From BD2-11 clade cluster bacterium bin43 (GTDB lineage: Bacteria; Gemmatimonadota; Gemmatimonadetes; Longimicrobiales; Gaopeijiaceae): DNA of 64,000 bases. Below are positions 38,058 to 46,061 of the stretch, in pieces (the stretch's first letter is position 1; every line of letters starts with the position of its first letter). The notes under the pieces are model-generated. The model was not told the DNA's origin. It did not search any database and saw only the letters and a list, made by a program, of their open reading frames with translations. The translations under genes and the position numbers were made by a program. The DNA lies in contig MPMR01000008.1 of assembly GCA_002238605.1 (NCBI GenBank), positions 96,765-160,764 of the forward strand. Reading direction: 5' to 3'.

Positions 38058-39092
38058 CTAGAAGCTGACCGGCCGCGAAGGCGGCAGCACCGCCCGGCCG
38101 ATGGTGTTGGTGTCGGCGCCGAACCAGACCACGTTGGTGTTCGGGTCGTAGTACATGTGGCGGATGGTCCCGCCTCCACTCTCCACCGCCACCGAGCTGA
38201 TGTACTCCTCGGTGCGCGTATCGAAGCCCACGAACATGTTGGGCTGCACACCGGTTTCGACGAACCAGACGCGGTCGTCGTTGTCGATGGCGACGCCGTA
38301 GGGGCGCGCATCGCCGCCGCTCGGGTTGGCCCACTCGGTGACCTCGCCGGTGTCCGGGTCGACGCGGCCCAGGAAGCCGCGCGCGTAGTCCACGTACCAG
38401 ACGATGTCGTCGGAGTCGATGACCAGCCGCCGGGGGCGCGAACCCTCGGGAAGTTCGAAGTAGGTGGGCTCGAAGCTCTCGGGGTCGACCATGACCAGCA
38501 GGTTGGTGCCGAAGAGCGACGCCCAGGGCCGGTCCTGCGAGTCCATCTTCAGGCCGTAGGGGCGGGTCGACCCGCCGCGCGCGCCGGGGTTGGCCGGCAT
38601 CTCGACCAACCGCACCTCTCCGCTCTCCTTCCAGAACTTGCCCACGAAGTTGCCGCCCTGGACGGTGAACCAGAGGTCGCCGGCGGCATCGAAGGCGAAG
38701 GTGTGCGGGTCGCGGGCGCGCTCGTCGGGCATGGGGAAGATCTCGATGTCGCCCGTCCCGGGATCGAGCCGGCCGAGGTTGCCGACCAGGTTGCCGGTGT
38801 ACCAGACCATGCCGTCGTCGGCCACGACCACGGTGTGCGGGCCGGCGCCGTCCGGCAGGTCGAACTTCTCCATCTCGCCGGTCTCGGGGTCGAGGACCGC
38901 GGCGTAGTGCGAGCGCTGGCCGGCGAACCAGACGCGGCCGTCGGGGGCCACGTACGGATCACGGGGCCGGCTCTGCTCCCACGGCACCTGCCACTCCTCC
39001 AGGGTCGGGTCGTTCTCTTGCGCGAAGCCACTGACGGGGACCGCCAGCAGCATCAGGGACACCGCTACCATCGCACTGCACAGGAATTTCAT
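38058..39092 (-). CDS. Exported Vgb-like beta-propeller protein
   Basis: A 344-residue protein with a signal peptide (MKFLCSAMVAVSLMLLAVPVSGFAQ, cleavage after AQ likely) and about seven repeats of roughly 45 residues with the pattern DGRVWF, DGMVWYTG, AGDLWFT, SQDRPWAS, SDDIVWYVD, NDDRVWFVE and NTNVVWFG. This is the propeller of the Vgb (virginiamycin B lyase, streptogramin lyase) superfamily. Most environmental members are not antibiotic lyases, and the catalytic histidines of Vgb are not clearly placed, so I call the fold only. The start at 39092 has a GGGAGG site upstream. It lies 83 bases upstream of the Reeler-like gene on the same strand and may share its transcript. Confidence 0.75.
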   Translation of the reverse strand: MKFLCSAMVAVSLMLLAVPVSGFAQENDPTLEEWQVPWEQSRPRDPYVAPDGRVWFAGQRSHYAAVLDPETGEMEKFDLPDGAGPHTVVVADDGMVWYTGNLVGNLGRLDPGTGDIEIFPMPDERARDPHTFAFDAAGDLWFTVQGGNFVGKFWKESGEVRLVEMPANPGARGGSTRPYGLKMDSQDRPWASLFGTNLLVMVDPESFEPTYFELPEGSRPRRLVIDSDDIVWYVDYARGFLGRVDPDTGEVTEWANPSGGDARPYGVAIDNDDRVWFVETGVQPNMFVGFDTRTEEYISSVAVESGGGTIRHMYYDPNTNVVWFGADTNTIGRAVLPPSRPVSF

Positions 39093-39363
39093 GATTCGGC
39101 CCTCCCGCCGGATTCCGGAGACGTTCTGCGCACGTTGGGACACTCGGACAACACTGTGAATCGAAGGTTCGGGTGGCGGCGCGGCAAGGAAGCGAGGCGC
39201 CTGCGTTTTCCCACTCCCTCGGCACTCTTCCCCCACCCGTGCCCCACACGCTTGCTTCGCCCACGCAGACGCCCCGCCTCGCGCACCGCTTTACGCTTTG
39301 CAAGGACACATGGGCTTCGTCCGGCGTTGAAGCGGGTGGCCCGGGTTTCTATCTTGCGGAGAT

Positions 39364-39447
39364 GGAGGGGTGGCAGAGCGGCTAATTGCACCGGTCTTGA
39401 AAACCGGCGGGTCTTGACCCACGTGGGTTCGAATCCCACCCCCTCCG
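39364..39447 (+). tRNA. tRNA-Ser (anticodon TGA)
   Basis: A complete class II tRNA. The acceptor arm GGAGGGG pairs with CCCCTCC, the anticodon loop CTTGAAA reads TGA (codons UCA/UCG family), there is a long variable arm (GGGT-CTTG-ACCC), and the T arm is GTGGG-TTCGAAT-CCCAC. The discriminator base is G as expected for serine. CCA is not encoded. Confidence 0.96.
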
Positions 39448-39476
39448 CTCGCGGGCGGAGCCCGTGCCCGGAGGGG

Positions 39477-39696
39477 CTGTGATTCGAACCCAGGGTTGAG
39501 CCTCCGGTGCTTCGCATCCTCGGCTCACCTTCGGCGCCGCTGCGCGGCCCCTCGGTTGCGAATCCCACCCCGGTCGTCTTTCGGACCGGCGGCAGGGCAA
39601 CCTGTGATGCGAACCCAGGGTTGGGCCTCCAGGTGCTTCGCGTCGTCGGCTCACCTTCGGCGCCGCTGCGTGGCCCCTCGGTTGCGAATCCCACCC
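39477..39696 (+). repeat. Tandem 125-base repeat downstream of tRNA-Ser
   Basis: Two direct copies, at 39477-39571 and 39602-39696 (period 125), share about 95 bases at roughly 90% identity by eye. They contain GGCTCACCTTCGGCGCCGCT and end in a segment GTTGCGAATCCCACCC that imitates a tRNA T arm (the tRNA has GTTCGAATCCCACCC). The copies may be attachment-site scars of elements inserted at the tRNA 3' end, or a tRNA-derived dispersed repeat. No integrase is adjacent. Confidence 0.7.
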
Positions 39697-39739
39697 GCTT
39701 CGCTTGTGATGGCGACATGAATGCCTGAGGAGGGCGCTC

Positions 39740-40813
39740 TTGGGATACCGCTCTTCGTTGCCCTTGTTCGTGATGGTCGCCGGTCTCCTTGGCATTGCAT
39801 CCTGTACCTCCGAGAAGGGTTGGGTTGAGGCGCAAGCGGCTCTGACGTGGGATGACGTCGGAGTGATTTCGACGTTCGGGGAAGTGGAGCAAGCCGGTTG
39901 GCTGTCGCTTCTGCGAAGGCCCCGCGACGCGGTCATTCATGGAGAGGATGTCCTTATCCTCGATGCTTCGCCTCCATGGATTCGCGTGTTCAAGCGCGAT
40001 GGCGAGTTCCTGGAGGCGCTGGTCTCGGTCGGCGAAGGACCTGGCGAAGCCGTTCGTCCGTCTTCGATGGCGACCGCAGGTGGTGACGGCTTCGTCCTCA
40101 CCGATCGACTCGGAGTCTCTCGCTTCAACCGAGAGGGCCGGTTGCTTGCATTCTCCCGGCGTACCGCATACGTAGCGATGGGAGCCGTGGAAGCCTGTTC
40201 AGGCCGACTGTTCGTTGTGACACGGGCCACCTTGCCGGAAGCTGCTGCCGTCCTGGGGGAGATCATGCCGGGAGGATCGCTTGACACTCTCCTCGTCTTC
40301 GCCCCGTCACGTTTGAACAGCAGGACACATCACACATGGTTCAGCCACGGAGACGCGTCCGGGCTGTTGGTGTACACGGAAGAGGCTGGGCGTCCTCGTC
40401 TTCTTCGTATCGATTGTGATGGCGAAGTACTCCAAGAGGTCACCCTGGATCCTCTTGGCAACGGGCAGAGGGCGGAGATGCTGCAGTCGGGGACGATCAA
40501 AGTCACCGCAGCGGAACCTCCGTTCCCAGCAGGACTCGCACTGGTAGACGGCTTCATGCTGTGGGCTGTGCAGGAGGATGATTCGACGACTTCGATCACG
40601 GCATACGGATCGGACGGCGCCCGTCGTCGGGTAACCATCGACGGATGGTACCAACTCCTGGACCATGGGCCCCAGGGAGACTTGCTGTTTGGCAATTCCT
40701 TCTCGACAAGGGGGACGTGGGGTTTCATTCCGTCCGTAGTACTTGTTGATGGCCGACAGCTGTTGGGACACATGAGGGACATCGACCAGGAGTCGACGCG
40801 GGAAGACTTATGA
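39740..40813 (+). CDS. 6-bladed beta-propeller lipoprotein
   Basis: A 357-residue lipoprotein-like product starting at a TTG, with a hydrophobic signal and lipobox (LLGIASC, Cys22). Blade-like repeats follow: HGEDVLILDASPPWIRVFKRDGEFLEAL with GEGPGEAVRPSSM, GDGFVLTDRLGVSRFNREGRLL, and later LRIDCDGEVLQEV. The 'F-x-R-x-G-x-L-x-x-x-x-G-x-G-x-GE' pattern is typical of the NHL-like 6-bladed propellers that are abundant in Gemmatimonadota. Codon use is less GC-rich than the housekeeping genes to the left. Function unknown. Confidence 0.7.
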   Translation: MGYRSSLPLFVMVAGLLGIASCTSEKGWVEAQAALTWDDVGVISTFGEVEQAGWLSLLRRPRDAVIHGEDVLILDASPPWIRVFKRDGEFLEALVSVGEGPGEAVRPSSMATAGGDGFVLTDRLGVSRFNREGRLLAFSRRTAYVAMGAVEACSGRLFVVTRATLPEAAAVLGEIMPGGSLDTLLVFAPSRLNSRTHHTWFSHGDASGLLVYTEEAGRPRLLRIDCDGEVLQEVTLDPLGNGQRAEMLQSGTIKVTAAEPPFPAGLALVDGFMLWAVQEDDSTTSITAYGSDGARRRVTIDGWYQLLDHGPQGDLLFGNSFSTRGTWGFIPSVVLVDGRQLLGHMRDIDQESTREDL

Positions 40814-41087
40814 CTCCGCGATGGCGGGTCACCTGGAGCCGTTTCACTGACGATGTCGTCCGGAGCTGCCGTCCTGAGCCGCTTGACCACTGGAATGGCG
40901 TGTGACGGAGCGCCGCCGCCGAAGTAGCCGATAACGGCTGAGGAACCCCACATACCGGGTGGATGGTATGCCCACGGAAGCGGTACAGTGCGCCTCGCCG
41001 GGCGAGTTGGTAAACGGGCGGACGGCGACGGAATGGGGAGGCGGCGGTTCGGGTGGCTGTTCATCAGCACTTCAAGGGGGTGCAACC

Positions 41088-42167
41088 GTGGCGTTCCCGC
41101 GATCCATTTCTCGTGTGGTGATTCTTCTTGCCGTGACGGCGTCACCTGGCGTTGGTCAGGTCGTCGAGGGGCCGGAGGGACCCGTCGAGTTCATTGGGCT
41201 CGAGCGCTGGAAAGCGTCGGCGTTGCTGGAGGCGATTCAGGAGACCGCGCCCGGCCAGCCCCTCGGCGCCTGCGCGGGCACGATGAAGAGTGAACTGGGC
41301 TTCGCCGACGCCGGCGTCTTCGGCTATCTCGAGTCGACTACATCCAGGTCCGAACGATACACGGTCATCATCGGCATCGAAGACCGGGCTCGAGTCCGGT
41401 ATCGCACCGTCGGAAGCGAGACCATCGAGCTGCCGGCATCCTGGCAGGCCCTGAAGTCCTTAGCCGACAAGGACTTTCGGTCTCTGTACCTGGCGAGGGA
41501 ATTGTTCGATCTCAGACATGATCGCGAGACCGCGCGCAAGTTTGCGAGCCTCTTCGACTCCGACCTGGCCGCCATCGAGCCCGTCTGGGAACTGTTCGCG
41601 GCCCTGGATGGCGAGCGGGATCGGCGCCTGGCCCGGGAGATACTCGCCAACGACGCGTCCTGGATGTCGCGCGGGATCGCGGCGACCGTCCTCCTGAACT
41701 TCGGCGAGGACGATACCGCCTGGCACGACCTGGTTTCTGCGGCGATCGATCCCCACGCGTGGGTCGCCAACGCCGCAATATCGGTTCTCCGGAGCTGGGG
41801 CCGGATGGAGAACGTCCGCCCTGTCCGTTGGGAGGGGGCCCGGGAGCCGCTCCTGGCGGTGCTCGATGGCACCAATCCGTTCGCGTTCGGCGCGGTTGTG
41901 AGTGCCCTGACCGCCACCGGGATCGAACCCGCGTTGGGAAGGCAGCTGATCCGGGAAGCGCCGGACCTCCTCTTGGCGCACGTCGACGCCGAGCATGAGA
42001 GCACACGGGAATCCGCGCTGGGCCTCCTGACGGCCGTCAGTGGCGAGGACTTCGGAGCCGATTCCGAAGCCTGGGCGGAATGGCTCGACGATTCGCCTGG
42101 AGGCGCTCACCGCTCCACGCTCATCCCCACGATCAGGCGCTCCTTCCTGAACAGATCGATGCCCTGA
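41088..42167 (+). CDS. Exported HEAT-like repeat protein, unknown function
   Basis: A 359-residue product if started at the GTG at 41088, which has AAGGGGG before it and opens a signal peptide (VAFPRSISRVVILLAVTASPGVGQ). The central and carboxy part is a series of helical pairs with ARELFDLRHDRETARKFASLF, ANDASWMSRGIAATVLLNFG, DPHAWVANAAISVLRSWG and LLAHVDAEHESTRESALGLLTAVSG, resembling HEAT/armadillo repeats. The last 20 residues read into the end of the converging barrel gene (61-base tail-to-tail overlap), so the native stop may have been lost. The 274 bases upstream hold nothing I recognise. Confidence 0.6.
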   Translation: MAFPRSISRVVILLAVTASPGVGQVVEGPEGPVEFIGLERWKASALLEAIQETAPGQPLGACAGTMKSELGFADAGVFGYLESTTSRSERYTVIIGIEDRARVRYRTVGSETIELPASWQALKSLADKDFRSLYLARELFDLRHDRETARKFASLFDSDLAAIEPVWELFAALDGERDRRLAREILANDASWMSRGIAATVLLNFGEDDTAWHDLVSAAIDPHAWVANAAISVLRSWGRMENVRPVRWEGAREPLLAVLDGTNPFAFGAVVSALTATGIEPALGRQLIREAPDLLLAHVDAEHESTRESALGLLTAVSGEDFGADSEAWAEWLDDSPGGAHRSTLIPTIRRSFLNRSMP

Positions 42168-44179
42168 TGGGCGATGTAGAGATTCAGGGGCTCGCCCCAG
42201 GCGGCGCGCACGCGTGAGAGCTGGAGGTTTACGCCCCAGGAGGCGTTCACCACGAGTTCGGAGCCGTCCTGGTTCAGCACCCCGAAGCCGAACGAGGTGA
42301 CCGGGCTGATCCACCAGGTGTCGCGCTGGTAGAGCCACGGCGGCCGGTACTGCAGGTTGGCGGCCACCATCCAGCTGGGTTTCCCCTGCCCCAGGGAGAC
42401 GGACGCTTCCGGGACGACGTTGAACGCCCCGAGGTGATCGCTCGGGCCCCAGTCCGCGGCAACTCCGAAGATCCACTGGGTATGGGGTCCTCCCAGGACG
42501 CCCGTGTAGGGGCGCAGTTCGCGGGCCGGGAAGCCGAGGGAGGGATCGAGGCGGCTGTCGCCGTAGACCTGTGCAGGATGATCGAGGTCGGGTTCCATGG
42601 GGGCGAGTTCGGATTCAGTCAGCACGGGCACGCGCTCGGCTTCGGTCGGCACGGGCTCGGGCGGGGCTTCGATTGGCGCGGGCGCCGGTTCCGTTTCGGT
42701 CGGCGCGGGCGCGAACCCGGGCTCAACCGTCATCGCCGGCACATCCTCGGGCCGGGCCTCGACCGAGGGGGCAGCATCGGCGCGAGCCGTCTCCTCCAGC
42801 GTCCTCGCCATCTCGTCCAGGCGCGCGTCCACTCGCTCCGCCAGGCGGTCTTCCATCTCCGCGAGGTCGCCCCGGCTGAGGTCCGGACGGCGGCGGCCGC
42901 GGTTACCCCCCACGAGGATCTTCAGGCCGGCGGACAGCTGCCAGTTGTGGACGAGGTCGCCGGGATCCCTGACGTCTTCGAAGTCCACGGCGGCGGCATC
43001 GAGGTCCGGGCGCGACATGATGTAGTCGCGCGCGGCCGCCGTCAGCCGCAGATGCCGGCCCAGTCCGAGATCGACGCCCCCTCCAACGATCAGCGCCGTG
43101 CGATCGGAGGGGACGCTCGCCGCATCCGGAGCCAGGTCCGGGCCGAACTCCATCCTGCCGGCGCCGGCCAGCAGATGGGGCGAGAACAGCGACGGCCCTC
43201 CCAGGTTGAACTGCGCTTCCCCGCCGTACCCCTTGATCCCCTCCTCCCAGGCGTGACGGTCGTCGACGCCCCGCCAGTAGAAGCCGCGCAGCCCGACGAG
43301 GGGACCGACCTCGAAGCCCGCGCGGAAGCCGGCGATGGGCTGATCGTCGATGCCGAAACCGGGATCGAATGCCTGTGCGCCGCCGAAGGGTTCGAACGAC
43401 ACGGCGGCGCCGGACGACATGGGCCGGTAGTCGCGGTCGCCGGCTCGATACCGGTTCGACCACGAAGTGTAGTCCGGCCCGCCGAGCTGCAGCATCAGCC
43501 CGACGCGGATGGCCAGGTTGCGGCGCAGGGCGCCCGCATCCGGATCCTCGGGAAGCGCGGGATCTCCCACGGACACGGGGACGGCCAGCTCCAGTGGATC
43601 GAGATAGTACCGGCTGCGCGCCACCATCACCTCGCCGTCGAACAAACCCAGCACCCGGGTTCGAAGTCCCAACCCGTACCTGAGCTGGACGCGCCGGAGG
43701 TCGCTGCCCGCCTCCGGCCGGAACCGCAGGATGCCCGCTCCACCCATGAGCACGGGCACCAGGGAGCCCCTGGCGAGTCCGACGGATACCTCGGCTCCGT
43801 AGGAAGCGATATCCAGCAACTGCTCGGGCGGCGGCGTCCGCATGCCGGCCGCGAACGGCAGGCGGGACAGGTGGGTCGGGCGGGAGTCGCTCTTCCGGAA
43901 GAAGGCCGTCAGGTCCACGTACTCCCCGAACCCGAGTCCCGCGGAGCCGCCCAGGGAGCGCGCCTTGCCGAGGCCGAGAGACTCGTCCCACTCCGTCCAG
44001 GTGACGGAGGGACGGAGGTGGTAGCGCAGTTGCTGGGCAGCGAGAGGCGCGGAAGTGGATGCGAGGGCGCCCGCGAGTAATCCGGCCAGCAACAGGCTGC
44101 GGGATGCGGGATGTCCCGCAGGCAGTTGAATTGATTTTCTGACTGTAACCGGTATAGTCACCACAACTATCCTCCTCAT
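42107..44179 (-). CDS. Large outer-membrane beta-barrel protein
   Basis: A 690-residue exported protein. A long signal region (hydrophobic about 26-48, cleavage near APLAAQ) is followed by alternating beta-strand sequence to about residue 435, for example LRYHLRPSVTWTEWDESLGLG and DLTAFFRKSDSRPTHLSRL. Then comes a helical, charged segment (LAEMEDRLAERVDARLDEMARTLEE, probable coiled coil), a Glu/Pro/Thr-rich linker (PTETEPAPAPIEAPPEPVP), and a second strand-rich part to the end. A barrel interrupted by a coiled coil and proline linker suggests either a periplasm-spanning link or a two-domain porin. The start is uncertain (44179 chosen; open to 44323). Confidence 0.6.
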   Translation of the reverse strand: MRRIVVVTIPVTVRKSIQLPAGHPASRSLLLAGLLAGALASTSAPLAAQQLRYHLRPSVTWTEWDESLGLGKARSLGGSAGLGFGEYVDLTAFFRKSDSRPTHLSRLPFAAGMRTPPPEQLLDIASYGAEVSVGLARGSLVPVLMGGAGILRFRPEAGSDLRRVQLRYGLGLRTRVLGLFDGEVMVARSRYYLDPLELAVPVSVGDPALPEDPDAGALRRNLAIRVGLMLQLGGPDYTSWSNRYRAGDRDYRPMSSGAAVSFEPFGGAQAFDPGFGIDDQPIAGFRAGFEVGPLVGLRGFYWRGVDDRHAWEEGIKGYGGEAQFNLGGPSLFSPHLLAGAGRMEFGPDLAPDAASVPSDRTALIVGGGVDLGLGRHLRLTAAARDYIMSRPDLDAAAVDFEDVRDPGDLVHNWQLSAGLKILVGGNRGRRRPDLSRGDLAEMEDRLAERVDARLDEMARTLEETARADAAPSVEARPEDVPAMTVEPGFAPAPTETEPAPAPIEAPPEPVPTEAERVPVLTESELAPMEPDLDHPAQVYGDSRLDPSLGFPARELRPYTGVLGGPHTQWIFGVAADWGPSDHLGAFNVVPEASVSLGQGKPSWMVAANLQYRPPWLYQRDTWWISPVTSFGFGVLNQDGSELVVNASWGVNLQLSRVRAAWGEPLNLYIAHQGIDLFRKERLIVGMSVER

Positions 44180-44599
44180 ATTGGTTGCCACGCGCTCGCG
44201 CCCGGGCTCGCTTACGTTGCGCCGGCCCGAAGGTTTCGAAGCCCGAAGGCTTGATTCGAGGCTCCGAAGACCCGATTCGTGACTTGCGGTGCCGGTGCCG
44301 GGTCGTGGCCGTTGCCTGCCCATGGGTTAAGCGTCCGAGAACGGGCGAAATACCATGGCCCGCGAGCTGTGCGTCTCGTGGTGCGCGCCCTTCTTCGTCC
44401 GCACCGAGCACGCTCCCGGGGACGAAGTCGGCAACCATCTCGCGCTCCAGGGGCAACCATCTCGCGTCCCGGGCAACCGACCCCGAAGGCAAAGCGTCAG
44501 AGCTACCGATGAGGGCCGAAGGGGCTCGGGCGGGTTGACCGAGAGACCACGGCGGAAGATTTCGGGACGGCATCGCCAGCTCTGGCCAGGAGGACACCG
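44180..44599. other. Divergent intergenic stretch
   Basis: About 420 bases separate the barrel gene from the dioxygenase gene and should contain both promoters. I find no convincing gene. Short GCCCGAAGG repeats occur near 44226-44252. An AGGAGG site immediately precedes the dioxygenase GTG. Confidence 0.5.
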
Positions 44600-45391
44600 G
44601 TGGTACACAACGATCACGGCGGGTTGCACGAGGACCTGAAGCTGACGGGAGCCCGGATCGGGCGTCGCGACATGCTCCGGCTCGCCGCCGGAGGAATGAG
44701 CGCGCTATACCTGTTGGGATGCTCTGACGGCGTGCTCGGGGTCGGCGAGGGCGATGGCGACGGCGCGTGCGACGCGATCCCCGAAGAGACCGCGGGCCCC
44801 TTTCCCGCCAATGGCTCGAACGGACCCGACATCCTGAGCCAGGCCGGGGTGGTCCGTTCGGACATCCGGTCGAGCTTCGCGGGTCTTTCCGGGGTGGCCG
44901 ACGGCGTGCCGCTCACCGTGACTCTGCAACTCGTCGATGGGCGGAACGGGTGCGGGCCGGCGGTGGGTCTGGCGGTGTACTTGTGGCAATGCGACCGGGA
45001 AGGCCGTTATTCGCTCTACTCGAGCGGCGCCACTCAGCAGAACTATCTGCGCGGCGTCCAGGAGAGCGACTCGAGCGGGAGCCTGTCGTTTACGACCGTC
45101 TTCCCGGGCTGCTACCCGGGCCGCTGGCCCCACATCCACTTCGAGGTCTACCCGAGTCTCGCCGCCGCGTCTGACGCGCGCAACAAGATCGCGACCTCGC
45201 AACTGGCATTCCCGGAAGATGCCTGCAACGCGGCGTACGCGACGCAGGGATACGAGGGCAGCGTCGACACCCTCGAGCGCGTTTCGCTCGCGAGCGATGG
45301 CGTGTTCAGGGATGGTGTGGACCAGCAGCTCGCCACCATGACCGGGAACCCGTCATCGGGGTTCACCGCGCAGTTGACGGTCGGGGTGTAG
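44600..45391 (+). CDS. Intradiol ring-cleavage dioxygenase-like lipoprotein
   Basis: A 263-residue protein of the catechol/protocatechuate intradiol dioxygenase fold. The signal combines a twin-arginine start (GRRDMLRLAAGGMSALYLLGC) with a lipobox cysteine, so it is exported and lipidated. Iron ligands expected in the family are recognisable: the Tyr in LAVYLWQCDREGRYSLY, and the Tyr-His-His set in PGCYPGRWPHIHFEVY. Standard enzymes of aromatic breakdown are cytoplasmic; exported forms exist but their substrates are mostly unknown. Starts at GTG behind AGGAGG. Confidence 0.8.
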   Translation: MVHNDHGGLHEDLKLTGARIGRRDMLRLAAGGMSALYLLGCSDGVLGVGEGDGDGACDAIPEETAGPFPANGSNGPDILSQAGVVRSDIRSSFAGLSGVADGVPLTVTLQLVDGRNGCGPAVGLAVYLWQCDREGRYSLYSSGATQQNYLRGVQESDSSGSLSFTTVFPGCYPGRWPHIHFEVYPSLAAASDARNKIATSQLAFPEDACNAAYATQGYEGSVDTLERVSLASDGVFRDGVDQQLATMTGNPSSGFTAQLTVGV

Positions 45392-45574
45392 CCGGACTCG
45401 AACGGCTGTCAACGCCTTTCTCCCGGGGAAATCTCGCTCCGCGTCGGGTAGTCCCATCCAGCCATTCGTTCGCCCGGCAACCGGGGTCACCTTTGCCGGT
45501 AGGTGCCGGATGGAGCTCGATGGTTCACACGAGATCCGGCTCGGCTCCCTCTTCAGGCCAGAGATCCGGGAACG

Positions 45575-45796
45575 ATGCCCAAGGTCAGAGATGCGATACG
45601 CTTGGTCACAGCCGACGGCTGGTTCCTGACAAGAACGCGTGGAAGCCACCGTCAGTACTGGCACCCGGTCAAGCCCGGAACCGTCACCATTGCAGGCAGA
45701 AGGAGCAAAGACTTGGCCCCCGGAACCTAGAAGAGTATTCTCAAGCAGGCCGGACTCGATAAGGAGAAGCACCGTGACCTACGCCATCGTCATTGA
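45575..45796 (+). pseudogene. hicA: HicA toxin with an internal amber codon
   Basis: MPKVRDAIRLVTADGWFLTRTRGSHRQYWHP, then GTVTIAGRRSKDLAPGT, is a clear HicA mRNA interferase with the catalytic histidine in RGSHRQ. The frame stops at a TAG (45728-45730), exactly where HicA proteins continue. Beyond the TAG the same frame encodes KSILKQAGLDKEKHRDL, the normal HicA ending. A single TTG/CTG to TAG change would explain it. The product is 51 residues instead of about 73. hicB follows with overlap. The toxin is probably inactive unless the codon is read through. Confidence 0.8.
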
Positions 45797-45992
45797 GCGA
45801 ACCGACCACGGCTACTCCGCTTACGTCCCGGACCTTCCCGGATGCGTAGCTGCCGCGGACTCTCAGGAGGAAACGGAGAAGCTGATTCGCGAGGCAGTCG
45901 CCTTCCACCTGGACGCTATGCGAGAACACGGGGATCCCATTCCGGAGCCACAGACGTCGGTCAGGTTGGTGGAGGTCCCTGCCGCGTCATAG
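45774..45992 (+). CDS. hicB: HicB family antitoxin
   Basis: A 72-residue HicB with the typical start TYAIVIERTDHGYSAYVPDLPGCVAAADSQEE and a short amphipathic end; no separate DNA-binding domain is evident. It starts at the GTG at 45774 with AAGGAG 7 bases before it, inside the native 3' end of hicA, as in normal hicAB operons. With the toxin apparently truncated, this may be a relic or a cross-acting antitoxin. Confidence 0.85.
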   Translation: MTYAIVIERTDHGYSAYVPDLPGCVAAADSQEETEKLIREAVAFHLDAMREHGDPIPEPQTSVRLVEVPAAS

Positions 45993-46061
45993 GACGGATC
46001 CACATCGCGGCAAGTTGGGTCGCGCCGTGATGTTCCTGTCGAGCTGCCCGCCGTGCAGGGG

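Noticed and set aside
38058..39092. Streptogramin (virginiamycin B) lyase as an antibiotic-resistance gene
   Set aside because: The propeller matches the superfamily, but I cannot place the catalytic histidines and most environmental members are not lyases.
39089..39940. A 283-codon minus-strand frame with VGFATEGPRSGAEGEP twice and VGFEPTW
   Set aside because: It runs antisense through the tRNA-Ser and its downstream repeats. VGFEPT-type frames are a known artefact of antisense tRNA sequence.
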